From an uncultured Clostridia bacterium (lineage in GTDB: Bacteria; Bacillota; Clostridia; Lachnospirales; Anaerotignaceae), in contig CALWSR010000020.1 of the NCBI GenBank assembly GCA_944384265.1, forward strand, positions 1 to 53,094: a stretch of 53,094 nt of DNA, in the 5' to 3' direction. Shown in pieces: positions 35,380 through 44,593 of this stretch. The notes under the pieces are model-generated. The model searched no databases. It had not been told where the DNA came from and was given only the letters and a program-made list of their open reading frames with translations. Position 1 is the stretch's first letter; every line of letters starts with the position of its first letter. Position numbers and translations under genes: made by a program.

Positions 35380-36675
35380 TTACCAAATATGAAGCTTTTC
35401 TGCCGAGGCCGCCAGCTCCTCCCGAAATTTAGGATGCGCAATGCGGATTAAATTTTCTGCTCTTTCTGCAATGCTCATGCCCCTCATTTTTGCCACGCCA
35501 TATTCTGTTACAATATAGTCCACATCATTTCTGGAAAGTGTAACAGGAGAGCCTTCTGTTAAAAAGGGTGCAATTTTAGATATCTTTTCATCCTTTGTGG
35601 TGGAAAGCAAAGCAATGACAGACCGCCCGTTTTGACTCATCAACGCTCCCAAAACAGTATCTGTTTGTCCGCCGATTCCGCTGTATTGTCTGTTTCCAAT
35701 GCTTTCTGAACAGCATTGTCCTGTCAAATCCACCTGCATTGTGGTGTTGATGGAAATCATATTATCATTTTGTGCTATGACATAGGGGTTATTTACATAG
35801 CCTCCTTCCAGCATAGCAATGGCAGGATTATCATGCAAAAAGTCATACAGCTTTTGGCTGCCCAGTGCAAATGTTGCCACTGTTTTTCCTTTGTGTATTG
35901 TTTTTTTTCTATTGGTCACCACACCGGCCTCCATCAATTCCATCATACCCTCTGTAAACATTTCTGTATGAATGCCCAAATCTTTTTTTGCCAGCATACT
36001 TTTTGCAACAGCATTTGGAATTGCTCCAATTCCCAGCTGAAATGTGTCTCCGTCCTGTACAAAATCTGCAATATAGGACCCGATTTTCATTTCCTTTTCT
36101 CCCGGCTCCTGGGCCTGTATGGAAACAATAGCATGGCTGTGTTCATAAATATAATCCACTTCACTGATATGTACCATAGTATCTCCCTGCACACGGGGCA
36201 TTTTGTCATTGACCTCCAGCACAACCATATCTGCTGCTTCCAAAAAGGGTCTTTCCAAAACCTGTGACAATGACATGGTAAAATAGCCAAATCTATCCAT
36301 GGGAGTTACACTTGCCATAAATATATTAGGACGTTTGTTTTCCAATCCAAAGCTGCAAAAATTTCTCAAATGGCAGGGCAAAAGAGTAGCTCTTTTCAAA
36401 GGATGCAGTCCTCGGCTGCCTGCCCCAAAAAAATAGGACATGGTTTTAATATTTTTGACAGCCACATTTGGGTCTTTAAAAGGAAAAGCATGAAACTCCA
36501 ATGTGGCATAAATCCTCACATTTTCCACTCTGCTGTCAATTTCGTGTATCCTTTGCAGTATCGCCGTAGGCTCACAGCCCACCAATGCGGGGAGTATAAT
36601 ATCATTGCTTTTTATTTTTGCCAATATATCATCCACTGTTACCAATTTTTTAGCATATTCCCTTTTCCAATCCAT
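35380..36675 (-). CDS. Acetyl-CoA hydrolase/transferase family acyl-CoA:carboxylate CoA-transferase
   Basis: A 431-residue class I CoA transferase of the acetyl-CoA hydrolase/4-hydroxybutyrate and butyryl-CoA:acetate transferase group. LGIGAIPNAV (residues 214-223) is the CoA-binding motif and E238 in GIHTEMFTEG aligns with the catalytic glutamate. GGQTD occurs where butyrate-producing enzymes have GGQVDF. It moves CoA between a fatty acyl-CoA and acetate. Substrate is unresolved: butyryl, 4-hydroxybutyryl or branched acyl-CoA. The ATG at 36675 has an AAAGGAGA SD; the 50-codon extension to 36825 reads through a non-coding repeat and is rejected. Confidence 0.85.
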   Translation of the reverse strand: MDWKREYAKKLVTVDDILAKIKSNDIILPALVGCEPTAILQRIHEIDSRVENVRIYATLEFHAFPFKDPNVAVKNIKTMSYFFGAGSRGLHPLKRATLLPCHLRNFCSFGLENKRPNIFMASVTPMDRFGYFTMSLSQVLERPFLEAADMVVLEVNDKMPRVQGDTMVHISEVDYIYEHSHAIVSIQAQEPGEKEMKIGSYIADFVQDGDTFQLGIGAIPNAVAKSMLAKKDLGIHTEMFTEGMMELMEAGVVTNRKKTIHKGKTVATFALGSQKLYDFLHDNPAIAMLEGGYVNNPYVIAQNDNMISINTTMQVDLTGQCCSESIGNRQYSGIGGQTDTVLGALMSQNGRSVIALLSTTKDEKISKIAPFLTEGSPVTLSRNDVDYIVTEYGVAKMRGMSIAERAENLIRIAHPKFREELAASAEKLHIW

Positions 36676-36769
36676 ATTTATTATCTCCTTTTTCTGAAAG
36701 CAATTTTTGATAGAAAGCAACCAAACATTGATTTTAATACAAAAATCAGTACTCTTGCAAGCTAAAATA

Positions 36770-36925
36770 AAGAAGGCTTTGCCTCCTCCACCACGGGAAA
36801 TTTGTGGATATTGCAGCGTTCTCACATTCTTTGGTTACTTTTTTTCAACTAAAATAATTGTAATAGCTCTATATTTCATACTCATCAATAGTATATTCTT
36901 TTTCATATTCACACAACACATCTCT
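36770..36925 (+). repeat. Degenerate intergenic element, copy B
   Basis: Contains ACATTCTTTGGTTACTTTTT followed after a short gap by TTGTAATAGCTCTATATTTC, similar to copy A at 35220-35316 and to copy C near 45690-45790. It lies just upstream of the CoA-transferase leader. Confidence 0.5.
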
Positions 36926-37581
36926 CAAACCCATAAAGCATTTATTTTCCAGAGGAGAAACCATCCCTTCTCTCCCTGTAAAATGACAAGCAGCATAATT
37001 TTTATTTTCATAAAACCCGCAGTATTCTGAAAACATTTGCAATATTATTACATACTTTAAAAAGCTACAATGAAACCATTTGTTATAGCTATCTATTCTC
37101 TGCCATATTATTTTTTATATTTATGTGCCACTGCAATCATTTTGCCCCTTTCTTATATAGGAACCATTTTTGCTGCTTATTTTATGTCTGCAATAAAAAG
37201 GACATTCTATTTTGAAAGCATGGAAAAACATAGTAATGCTTTCTCAGCTTTGTATCTCTTTTCAAAAAGAAATGATAAATCCCTTGATGTATGCTTACAA
37301 TGCCCCATTATTTTTAGCATAAACCATCAAAGCAGCTTACATAAAGCATATCTGTATTACTACATTTGCAGTTCTTTTCCATTATGCACAACAGCAATGC
37401 CTTTGTGTAATTACATTCACTTCCCCACAACAAAAACATTATTTTTATCAAAATACACTGCTTTTTTTCATTTTAAATGCTTAAAACCACCAACACAGCA
37501 CAGCAGAAAGAAATTCCTTTTATGGCAATTCTTATAGTTGCTTTTTTATATTTTATGGAATACATATCTTGAAATAAAAAT

Positions 37582-37614
37582 GAAGAGAACCTTCTCCATG
37601 AAAAAGCCCTCTTC
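37582..37614 (-). terminator. Terminator of brnQ
   Basis: On the minus strand GAAGAG/CTCTTC closes a 15-base stem that includes several G-U pairs around a three-base loop, followed by ATTTTTATTTC. It is 21 bases after the stop. Confidence 0.75.
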
Positions 37615-37635
37615 TTTTTTTCTATTTCCAAAGCA

Positions 37636-38919
37636 TCATTTATTTTCTTTTTTAAAAGGAATCAACGCTCCAATGACACCCAGTATCACAACCGGCGTCA
37701 CCCAGCCAAAACCAAATTGTGCCAAAGGCAATGACTGCATAAATGGCATACCCACAGCATCGTCTATAATATCTATCAACCCGACTGCCAATGCCCCATA
37801 TCCTGCCACTTTATAAATATTATCATTTTGAATGAAATCTGTAAATGTAGACAACACAATCATTGTCACAACAGCAGGATATAAAAACGTCAGTATAGGT
37901 ATGGAAAAACCAACAATTGCCGCCACACCAAAATTGGATGTTACTGCACTAAAAATACAAACGGCTGCCACCACCGTTTCATATTTCAGCTTTCCTTTTG
38001 TCAATGTAGAAAAATATTGTGCCACAGAAGAGGTCAGTCCAATGGCAGTTGTCAAACAAGCAAGTATGACAATGACGCCCAGCAATGCTTGTCCTGTTGT
38101 GCCAAAAAGGGCATTTGTAATGTTTACAAGCAGTGCTGTTTGTACAATCTCTGCGCCATACATATCGGAAACAGTAGAGCCTAAATAGCAAAGCCCTCCA
38201 TATACAAGCATCAATCCTATGCCTGCAATGATGCCGGAACGAATTGCAATTTGTACCCTTGCCCTTTTTTCTCCATAGCCCTTTTCAATGATGGTTGCCA
38301 TCACCAGTATGGCCACAACAGTACCGCCCATAGCGTCAAATGTTTGATAGCCCTGAACCAAGCCTTCTGCAAAAACCATATCAATTTTACTGTCTGCCAG
38401 ATTGCCTAACGGCGTTATCAGTCCCTTTATAATCATAAGTGCCAATACAATCAAAAGGGCAGGTGTCAAAAATTTCCCCACAATGTCTACCACCTTTGTA
38501 GGACGTATGGTTAAAAACAATACCAATATAAAAAATAATACAGAAAATAATATGGTATTAAAATGTGTAAAAAACGGCTGTATGGATATTTCAAATGTGG
38601 TGGAAGCCGTTCGGGGAATACATACAAAGGGTCCCACACAAAGCACCATGGCACTGCTGACCAATGTGGCAAACACATTTCCCCCTCTTGTCAAAACCCC
38701 TTTATTGGCATCTTCAAACCGACAGGTTGCAATAATGGCCAGTATCGCAAGTGTAACATCTCCAATCAAAAAGCCAAGAAAGCCCACTTGCCATTGCTCC
38801 CCTGCCAGCATACCCAGATATGGTGGAAAAATCAAATTTCCTGCGCCAAAAAATGTGGAAAACATCATAAAACCAATGATTAACATATTTTTTGTTAAAT
38901 CCTTTTTTTGCTTTTCCAT
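37636..38919 (-). CDS. brnQ: Branched-chain amino acid transport protein BrnQ (LIVCS family)
   Basis: A 427-residue carrier with about twelve membrane helices. It has the family N-terminus GFMMFSTFFGAGNLIFPPYLG (here residues about 16-36) and FVCIPRTASTTFE near residue 100. BrnQ takes up Leu, Ile and Val with sodium or protons. It is monocistronic with its own promoter and terminator. Together with the Vor-type oxidoreductase and the CoA transferase it suggests branched-chain amino acid fermentation, an inference from co-presence. Confidence 0.95.
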   Translation of the reverse strand: MEKQKKDLTKNMLIIGFMMFSTFFGAGNLIFPPYLGMLAGEQWQVGFLGFLIGDVTLAILAIIATCRFEDANKGVLTRGGNVFATLVSSAMVLCVGPFVCIPRTASTTFEISIQPFFTHFNTILFSVLFFILVLFLTIRPTKVVDIVGKFLTPALLIVLALMIIKGLITPLGNLADSKIDMVFAEGLVQGYQTFDAMGGTVVAILVMATIIEKGYGEKRARVQIAIRSGIIAGIGLMLVYGGLCYLGSTVSDMYGAEIVQTALLVNITNALFGTTGQALLGVIVILACLTTAIGLTSSVAQYFSTLTKGKLKYETVVAAVCIFSAVTSNFGVAAIVGFSIPILTFLYPAVVTMIVLSTFTDFIQNDNIYKVAGYGALAVGLIDIIDDAVGMPFMQSLPLAQFGFGWVTPVVILGVIGALIPFKKENK

Positions 38920-38974
38920 AAATAGCCCCCTTATTTTTGCATCCTATATCATTTGTGCAAAATTCACATCTACT

Positions 38975-39003
38975 ATTTTAATGGAAAAATAATTTTTTCT
39001 CAA
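38975..39003 (-). promoter_or_regulatory. Sigma-A type promoter of brnQ
   Basis: Minus strand TTGAGA (38998-39003), 17-bp spacer, TAAAAT (38975-38980), about 55 bases upstream of the ATG. No T-box or leucine leader was seen. Confidence 0.65.
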
Positions 39004-39520
39004 TACTAATCTGTAATATCCCGCATAATGCATCATGCATGATTTTTTTATAATACTGCTATACTCCTCAATTTGACAAACAAAACAATTTTTTTACACA
39101 TTTTATATAAAATCTCCATACCTCTCTTTTTTGTCAACAGCTTTTCTCCTACAAACAAATAACATTTCACTTTTTTCGTTCATGGTCATGACAGCATAAA
39201 AAAATAGCATTTCCATTATAAAATCCTTTTTCAATATGATTTCTAAAAATCAAGGCCTCACAAAAACCGATTTTGCAAAAATATTGACAGATATGCTTTT
39301 TTCAAAACCGCAGCATTGTTTTTATAACAAAGTATATAAAATAAACCGTATTCTTCATACAGCAATAATGATATCAATGCTTTCATAACCCCATAAAAAA
39401 TACTCTTATCCATAGCACACAAAGCATAATAAAATATAACCATATACAAACAGTCTTTTCCATGTATGTATCTACTGCTTTCAAAAACACACTTCTTTTT
39501 ATATTTCACATTTTTATAAA

Positions 39521-39549
39521 ACAAAAGCCCTTTACCACACCAAAAGGGC
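39521..39549 (-). terminator. Terminator of the DUF1540 gene
   Basis: Minus strand GCCCTTT (39543-39549) pairs with AAAGGGC (39527-39533), followed by TTTTGTTTT. Confidence 0.78.
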
Positions 39550-39577
39550 ATAATAAAAGGCTTTTTTCAGAAAGCTG

Positions 39578-39739
39578 TTATTTCATGGAAAAAGATTGAC
39601 AATCTGTACACTGATCCATTGTAGGATTGGCTTCATGTGTTCCTATCTGAATGGTTTGCAATGAACAGTAGTTTTTGGAACCACAGTGATGTTTACAATT
39701 GGATACAGTACATTTGATACATTCATTTGCTGGTGCCAT
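39578..39739 (-). CDS. DUF1540 cysteine-rich small protein
   Basis: A 53-residue protein with seven cysteines in CIKCTVSNCKHHC, YCSL and QCTDCQSF, matching DUF1540, a clostridial family of unknown function that probably binds a metal. The ATG at 39739 has CAGGAGGG upstream; the longer frame to 39802 is unsupported. It is transcribed away from the isochorismatase-like gene and ends at a good terminator. Confidence 0.85.
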   Translation of the reverse strand: MAPANECIKCTVSNCKHHCGSKNYCSLQTIQIGTHEANPTMDQCTDCQSFSMK

Positions 39740-39842
39740 AATAAATCCCTCCTGAAAATATAAACTATTTTTTGTTGCAAAAATAGTATGGCCTAAAATC
39801 AAAAAAATATTATGAATTCTCTTTTCAAATTCTGGTAATATT

Positions 39843-39851
39843 TGTTATACT
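39843..39851 (+). promoter_or_regulatory. Extended -10 promoter of the isochorismatase-like gene
   Basis: TG-T-TATACT (39843-39851), an extended -10 element, with a weak TTTCAA (39823-39828) at 17 bp. Confidence 0.55.
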
Positions 39852-39899
39852 GATAAAGTATGAATTTTTATAAAATTTAAAAAAAAGGAGTGTATGATT

Positions 39900-40451
39900 A
39901 TGAGAATATTGCCGGAAGAGAGTGTATGTATCATCATTGACGACCAACAAAAAATGCTTCCCACCATTTATCACCATCAAGAGCTGATTGCAAACACCAA
40001 AAAGCTTGTTTTGGGTCTTTTATCACTGCAAATTCCTATGATGATTACAGAGCATTACAAAAAAGGACTTGGAGAAACCGTTCCGGAACTGAAAGAAGTA
40101 ATAGAAACCTATGAAAATGCAAAATTTTTTGAAAAAATAACATTCAGTGCCTATCGCACAGAAGAGATAAAACAATATATCAAATCCCTCAACAAAAAAA
40201 ATATCATACTGTGTGGTGTAGAATCCCATATTTGTGTACTGCAAACAGCCATAGACCTCCAAAATGACGGTCATCAAGTGGTACTGGTGGCAGACTGCAT
40301 TGGCTCTCGTACAGAAGAAAATAAAAAAATTGCTTTAAAAAGAGCAGAATTTGAAGGCGTCATATTAACCACATATGAATCCATACTTTTTGAACTTTTG
40401 CAAAAAGCCGGCACACCTGAATTTAAAACCATATTAAATATCATTAAATAA
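39900..40451 (+). CDS. Isochorismatase-like cysteine hydrolase
   Basis: A 183-residue cysteine hydrolase of the isochorismatase-like (YcaC/nicotinamidase-like) superfamily. The catalytic triad appears as Asp in VCIIIDDQQKM (near residue 14), a Lys in the FFEKITFSAYR region, and Cys in GVESHICVLQTA. Members hydrolyse amide or vinyl-ether bonds; substrate unknown. The ATG at 39900 is nine bases after GGAG, while an ATG at 39894 is only three bases away. It is one of few plus-strand genes, with a tail-to-tail neighbour Mrp and its own terminator. Confidence 0.88.
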   Translation: MRILPEESVCIIIDDQQKMLPTIYHHQELIANTKKLVLGLLSLQIPMMITEHYKKGLGETVPELKEVIETYENAKFFEKITFSAYRTEEIKQYIKSLNKKNIILCGVESHICVLQTAIDLQNDGHQVVLVADCIGSRTEENKKIALKRAEFEGVILTTYESILFELLQKAGTPEFKTILNIIK

Positions 40452-40498
40452 TATTTAAAAAAAGAGGCTGCTGCAAAACAGCCCTCTGAAATAATAGG

Positions 40499-40545
40499 CC
40501 GGCTGTTTTTTGAGCAAATCCCACTCAGAAAACAGCCGGTTTTAT
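40499..40545 (+). terminator. Terminator of the isochorismatase-like gene
   Basis: Stem CCGGCTGTTTT (40499-40509) / AAAACAGCCGG (40529-40539) followed by T residues. A second imperfect hairpin lies just before it (about 40463-40487). Confidence 0.78.
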
Positions 40546-41033
40546 ATAATTTACAAGCTTTCTTTGTACAAACTGCTGTAATTTTATTTGGGAACAGCTC
40601 CTTTCTGTTTTGCTTTTATGGTGCTAAAAAAGCTGTTTGTTTTTCTGCCAATTTTCCCATACACCAAAGGATACATAAAATACTTTTCTTTATAACATAC
40701 AGCGTTTGGCCAGACATAAGGGATATCTATTTTTTGGCACAGCCTGAAATTTTTACGACTCAGGCATCAGAAGCATTCACTTATTTCATAGATTTTTTAT
40801 ATTGTAAACACTCTTTTTCTACATTGCAATACATCAACCTGATTCCTTCCATTGTTCATAAAAAGATTTCATTTTTTTCATTGCTTATTGATTATATACT
40901 TTGCCATTTTATATATGGTCAATAAAATAAATCCTACCGCTTTTTCATATCAATATGACCATACCACAAGCAGTTTTGGCAAATTACAAAATAGATTTCT
41001 TGGTACAATCCAAGCTTTTTTATGATTTAAAAA
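40546..41033. other. Intergenic stretch between two convergent genes
   Basis: AT-rich DNA without supported gene, SD or RNA; only the flanking terminators are recognisable. Confidence 0.65.
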
Positions 41034-41067
41034 ATGAAAAACGGCATGATACTATGCCGTTTTCATT
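41034..41067 (-). terminator. Terminator of mrp
   Basis: An imperfect stem of about 14 bases, core ACGGCAT (41041-41047) / ATGCCGT (41054-41060), flanked by A and T runs on both sides. Confidence 0.82.
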
Positions 41068-41069
41068 CA

Positions 41070-41906
41070 TTATACCAAATTTATTTTTTGAAGCACTTTG
41101 CTGACAGTTTCTTCTAAAAAAGAAACATCCTTTTGCTCAATGCTTCCTGCATCACAAAGTGCGGCAATATCCGGCTGTATGGGCAGCCGGCCTAATATAT
41201 CAATGCCCATTTGCTCTGCTTGTTGAGACAAATTGCTTTTTCCAAAGGGATAGAGCCTTTTGCCGCAGTCTGTACAAATCATATAGCTCATATTTTCAAT
41301 GATGCCACATATAGGCACAGCCATTTTTTCTGCCATATGATAAGACTTTTTGACAATCAACGATACCAAATCCTGAGGTGTTGTCACAATTACAGCACCG
41401 TCTAACGGTATGGTTTGAAATACTGTCAAAGGCACATCTCCCGTACCGGGAGGCATATCAATCAAAAGCACATCCAAATCGCCCCATGCCACATCCTCCC
41501 AAAACTGCTTTACTGCTCCGGCAATAACAGGTCCTCTCCATATGACAGGGGTATCCTCTGTATCTAATATCAAATTTGCAGACATAATAGAAATGCCTGT
41601 TTTTGTTTTCACACATTCTATACCATTGGCATTTGCCATTGCTTTTTGTGTAACGCCAAAAGCCTTTGGTATGGAAGGTCCTGTAATATCTCCATCCAAT
41701 ATTCCCACACGATAGCCTTTTTTTTGCAGTGCCACAGCAATGCAGGAGGTAATGGAGGATTTTCCCACGCCGCCTTTTCCACTCATTACACTAATAATTT
41801 TTTTAATATGACTTTTTGGGCCAAGGGGCTTTTGAAACATTTCTTTTCTTTCTGCACAATGGCTTTGGCAGGAAGAACATTGTGACTGGTCACAATTTTG
41901 GCTCAT
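41070..41906 (-). CDS. Mrp/NBP35-type iron-sulfur cluster carrier ATPase
   Basis: A 278-residue Mrp/NBP35 P-loop protein with Walker A GKGGVGKS (residues 43-50), DGDITGPSIP and DMPPGTGD. The N-terminus has a Cys cluster (C5, C10, C13, C17) and there is a CXXC (CTDCG) near residue 215 used for a bridging cluster. It delivers Fe-S clusters to target proteins. The ATG at 41906 is used because the SD AGGAG lies directly against the alternative at 41915. It begins 12 bases after the SLH/CAP gene, with no terminator between, so the two are probably cotranscribed. Confidence 0.92.
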   Translation of the reverse strand: MSQNCDQSQCSSCQSHCAERKEMFQKPLGPKSHIKKIISVMSGKGGVGKSSITSCIAVALQKKGYRVGILDGDITGPSIPKAFGVTQKAMANANGIECVKTKTGISIMSANLILDTEDTPVIWRGPVIAGAVKQFWEDVAWGDLDVLLIDMPPGTGDVPLTVFQTIPLDGAVIVTTPQDLVSLIVKKSYHMAEKMAVPICGIIENMSYMICTDCGKRLYPFGKSNLSQQAEQMGIDILGRLPIQPDIAALCDAGSIEQKDVSFLEETVSKVLQKINLV

Positions 41907-41918
41907 ATTTTTCATCTC

Positions 41919-43625
41919 CTACTCTGTTTGTGCAGGTGTAAACAAATCCAATGTAACATAAAGAGTAAAGTTGCTGTCAAAAGCCGCCAAACCATAATGT
42001 GTCATATCCGGATTTAATATATTTGTTCTGGTACCCGCCTCCATAATCCATTGATGATACACATCTATGGCATCACCGCCTTGTATTTTGACAACACTTT
42101 CACCTGCTGTATTATAGTTTACACCACCTTCTGTCATTCTGTCAAAAGGATTTTGGCCCTCTGGGTTCGTATATCCTACATAATTGTTTTTGCTCATGTC
42201 CCAGCTATGGTAATATGCTACATTTTTGGCTTTGTCATCACTTTGCAGTACACCGGCACCGCTTTGTACCCTTGCACTGTTTATGATATCCATAATCTCT
42301 GTTTCAAAGTTTTCCAAAAACTGTGTGGAATAACGCAGCTCCAGCCCATTTTTGTATTCATTGGAGCGTATCAAAATACCTGCTGCCTGATAATCCTTGT
42401 TTAAAAGGACATATGTATCATTTCCTTCATCCTCCAGCTCCACTCTAAAATTTTGCAAATCCATATATTTTACATTTTTCATATCTGCATAATCCATTTT
42501 TCCTGTTATATCCAAATATTGAAAGGACATATCATTTGTAAAAATTTCAGCCACTTTATCTTCCTTCACAGATACCATAAAAAAATGCTCATAGTCATTG
42601 ATATAAACATATCTTTCCAAAGAATAGCTGTTTTGGTCAATGCGGTCTGGTTCTCCCCAATCTTGTTTTAATTGGGAAATGCTTTCTCCTATGGAAATGG
42701 TTTTGCCATCTATTACAATACCTTCATAGGACTGCTGGTTTGTTGCAGCACTGTCTGCCGGCTGTTGGTCTGCTGCAGCACTGTCTGCCGGCTGTTGGTC
42801 TGCTGCAGCACTGTCTGCCGGCTGCTGGTCTGCTGCCGTGCTGTCTGTTGGCTGCTGGTCTGCTGCCGTGCTGTCTGTCGGCTGCTGGTCTGCTGCAGTG
42901 CTGTCTGTCGGCTGCTGGTCTGCTGCCGTGCTGTCTGTTGGCTGCTGGTCTGTTGCAGTGCTGTCTGCCGGCTGGCTTTGGTCAGATTCATATTCTGTCT
43001 GCTCCACAATTTCCTCCTCAGAAACTCTCTTTTCATAAATGGCAGTAAATGCCACCACTGCTTCTTCTATGGTTACATTTCGAAAGGGAGAAAATTCCCC
43101 CTCAAATCCACTCATAATACCTGCCTGTTGTATGGCTTTGATATATGGTTTTACACCTTCCTCCAATTGGTCAATATCTTTAAAGACAATCTCTTCCTGC
43201 TCCTGAGGCAGTGTCACACCGCTTTTTTCCAGCATCCTTACAAGCAGTATTGCCATTTGTTCTCTTGTCAAAGGACTGTCCGGCTCAAAAATATGCTCTG
43301 TTTTGCCACTGATGATTCCTTTATCATAGGCAAATATAATCTCCGGCTGGTCTGTGTCCCAAAAAGGGTTATGTATGTTTTCAATATTGACAGCTTCTCC
43401 TGTGACTGTTTCATAAAACTGTACTGCCATTTCTGTAAATTCTCTTCTTGTAATCACATCTGTGGCACGCAAAAGAACATCCTCAGAAACAATATGCAGC
43501 TGATATGCCCTTTGCATACTTTCCACCGCCCATTGGCTGGCATTGGTCTGCACCTGTGCAAAGGCATTTGTTGTCATAGAAACAGCCAAAGCCGTTGCCA
43601 TGCCCATTTTAAAAAACCATTTCAT
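41919..43625 (-). CDS. Secreted S-layer-homology protein with repeat linker and CAP domain
   Basis: A 568-residue exported protein. Order of parts: signal peptide (1-24, AFA cleavage-like), three SLH-like domains (about 28-80, 85-132, 147-198), an acidic linker, eight 10-residue repeats (218-297), a CAP-associated N-terminal-like domain (about 300-430) with KTISIGESISQLKQDWGEP, and a C-terminal CAP/SCP-like domain (437-565) with HSWDMSKNNYVGYTNPEGQNP and AGESV. SLH domains bind secondary wall polymers, so the protein should be displayed on the cell wall. The role of the CAP domain is unknown; the family includes YkwD-like proteins. It has its own promoter and a leader of about 60 bases. Confidence 0.88.
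   Translation of the reverse strand: MKWFFKMGMATALAVSMTTNAFAQVQTNASQWAVESMQRAYQLHIVSEDVLLRATDVITRREFTEMAVQFYETVTGEAVNIENIHNPFWDTDQPEIIFAYDKGIISGKTEHIFEPDSPLTREQMAILLVRMLEKSGVTLPQEQEEIVFKDIDQLEEGVKPYIKAIQQAGIMSGFEGEFSPFRNVTIEEAVVAFTAIYEKRVSEEEIVEQTEYESDQSQPADSTATDQQPTDSTAADQQPTDSTAADQQPTDSTAADQQPTDSTAADQQPADSAAADQQPADSAAADQQPADSAATNQQSYEGIVIDGKTISIGESISQLKQDWGEPDRIDQNSYSLERYVYINDYEHFFMVSVKEDKVAEIFTNDMSFQYLDITGKMDYADMKNVKYMDLQNFRVELEDEGNDTYVLLNKDYQAAGILIRSNEYKNGLELRYSTQFLENFETEIMDIINSARVQSGAGVLQSDDKAKNVAYYHSWDMSKNNYVGYTNPEGQNPFDRMTEGGVNYNTAGESVVKIQGGDAIDVYHQWIMEAGTRTNILNPDMTHYGLAAFDSNFTLYVTLDLFTPAQTE
42735..42974 (-). repeat. Eight tandem 30-bp coding repeats in the SLH/CAP linker
   Basis: Eight direct 30-bp units encode a ten-residue consensus QPxDSxAADQ. 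Units 2-5 read QPTDSTAADQ and units 6-8 read QPADSAA. The array is open in several frames because its length is a multiple of three with few stop-like words. Length polymorphism is expected. Confidence 0.95.
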
Positions 43626-44092
43626 AGGCTCTTTCCTTTCTTTTTAAAATTTTATTTCTTTTTGTTACAAAATTATGTATAGATTATGAATAGTATACCA
43701 CAAATTCAAAATTTCGCAATAGATATCTTTTTTTCTATTTTATCCATAAAATACTATTTTTGTCATCAAAGTATCATTTTTTACTATTTATTTGCCTACT
43801 TTTAAAAATAATATTGGTTATTTTTTATATTTTTATATTCTCATACAATAATTTCACTCTTTTTTTGTAAATATTACTTTTTTTAAAATTTCATTACAAA
43901 TTCTTTTCTTGTATATCATAATTTCATAAAACATACCATTTTGATAGCTAATGGACTTTATTCTGTTTTTAAACAAACTCTATTTTGAAGTCATATAAAA
44001 AATATAACACTTTAAAAAAATTTCACAAAATCTTTATTTTTGCAGCAGTGTTATGATAAAATAAAATATATTGCTTTAGGAGGAGGAAAAAA
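43626..44092. other. Intergenic stretch between divergent genes
   Basis: Extremely AT-rich. It holds the SLH/CAP promoter at the left and presumably the promoter of the flavodoxin pair at the right; no gene seen. Confidence 0.7.
43692..43719 (-). promoter_or_regulatory. Sigma-A type promoter of the SLH/CAP-mrp unit
   Basis: Minus strand TTGCGA (43714-43719), 16-bp spacer, TATACT (43692-43697). Confidence 0.6.
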
Positions 44093-44593
44093 ATGCTTCA
44101 AAATACATTGGTCATTCACGACATTGCCCTGCCTCCTGCTCATAAAGAAAATACCCTTTTCTTTTTTGCAGGAAACAAAACAGTACGATGCAAGGGCTGC
44201 TTTGGCTGCTGGCTCAAAACGCCGGGAGAATGTGTTATGCATGACGGCAGTGAGCATATTGGCAGCATTATGCTTCAAAGCAAAGAGGTTTGGATTTTCA
44301 GCAAAATATTATACGGCGGGTTCAGTGTTGAAATAAAACGTGTTTTGGACCGTTGTATTCCCGGAATACTTCCCTTTTTTACATGGCGTCACCATCGTAT
44401 GCACCATTGTCCCCGATATCCTAACCGTCCTGTATTTCATGTTGTATTTTACCATGCAGACACTGCAACAGAAAAAGAAAAATTGCTTGCAGAAAAAAAT
44501 GCAAATGCTGTGGCTGTCAATATGAATTGCTCTGGCTGTACTGTCACATTTTTGCGTAATGTTCCTGCCGGCTGGGAGGTGTTGAAAAAATGA
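44093..44593 (+). CDS. Flavodoxin-like/NADPH-dependent FMN reductase family protein
   Basis: A 166-residue protein with the Cys cluster CKGCFGCWLKTPGEC (residues about 33-47) followed by D and H, and SKILYGGFSVEIKRVLDR, as in iron-sulfur flavoprotein-like members of the flavodoxin superfamily. The N-terminus is shorter than typical flavodoxins and lacks the first phosphate-binding loop, so FMN binding may be weak or shared with the partner. The SD TTAGGAGGAGG is very strong. Its stop overlaps the next ATG (ATGA), so the two proteins are coupled and may act as a pair. Confidence 0.78.
   Translation: MLQNTLVIHDIALPPAHKENTLFFFAGNKTVRCKGCFGCWLKTPGECVMHDGSEHIGSIMLQSKEVWIFSKILYGGFSVEIKRVLDRCIPGILPFFTWRHHRMHHCPRYPNRPVFHVVFYHADTATEKEKLLAEKNANAVAVNMNCSGCTVTFLRNVPAGWEVLKK

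Larger units (their letters stand above)
36676..37635. other. Long intergenic stretch between brnQ and the CoA-transferase gene
   Basis: Holds copy B of the intergenic element, the brnQ terminator and otherwise AT-rich DNA. A plus-strand open frame at 37070-37537 has no SD and no recognisable features. Confidence 0.7.
38920..39577. other. Intergenic stretch between brnQ and the DUF1540 gene
   Basis: Contains the brnQ promoter and the DUF1540 terminator. A minus-strand open frame at 39258-39551 begins inside the terminator stem, has no SD and is not called. Confidence 0.7.

Noticed and set aside
36676..36825. 50-codon N-terminal extension of the CoA-transferase
   Set aside because: It reads through the degenerate intergenic element; a strong SD lies just before the internal ATG at 36675.
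37070..37537. 155-codon plus-strand ORF
   Set aside because: No ribosome binding site, no recognisable domain, and AT-driven composition.
39258..39551. 97-codon minus-strand ORF
   Set aside because: Its start lies inside the DUF1540 terminator stem and it has no SD.
42672..43682. Long Cys/Leu-rich plus-strand ORF across the SLH/CAP gene
   Set aside because: The 30-bp repeats keep several frames open; only the minus-strand frame has a signal peptide, SLH and CAP features and a proper SD.
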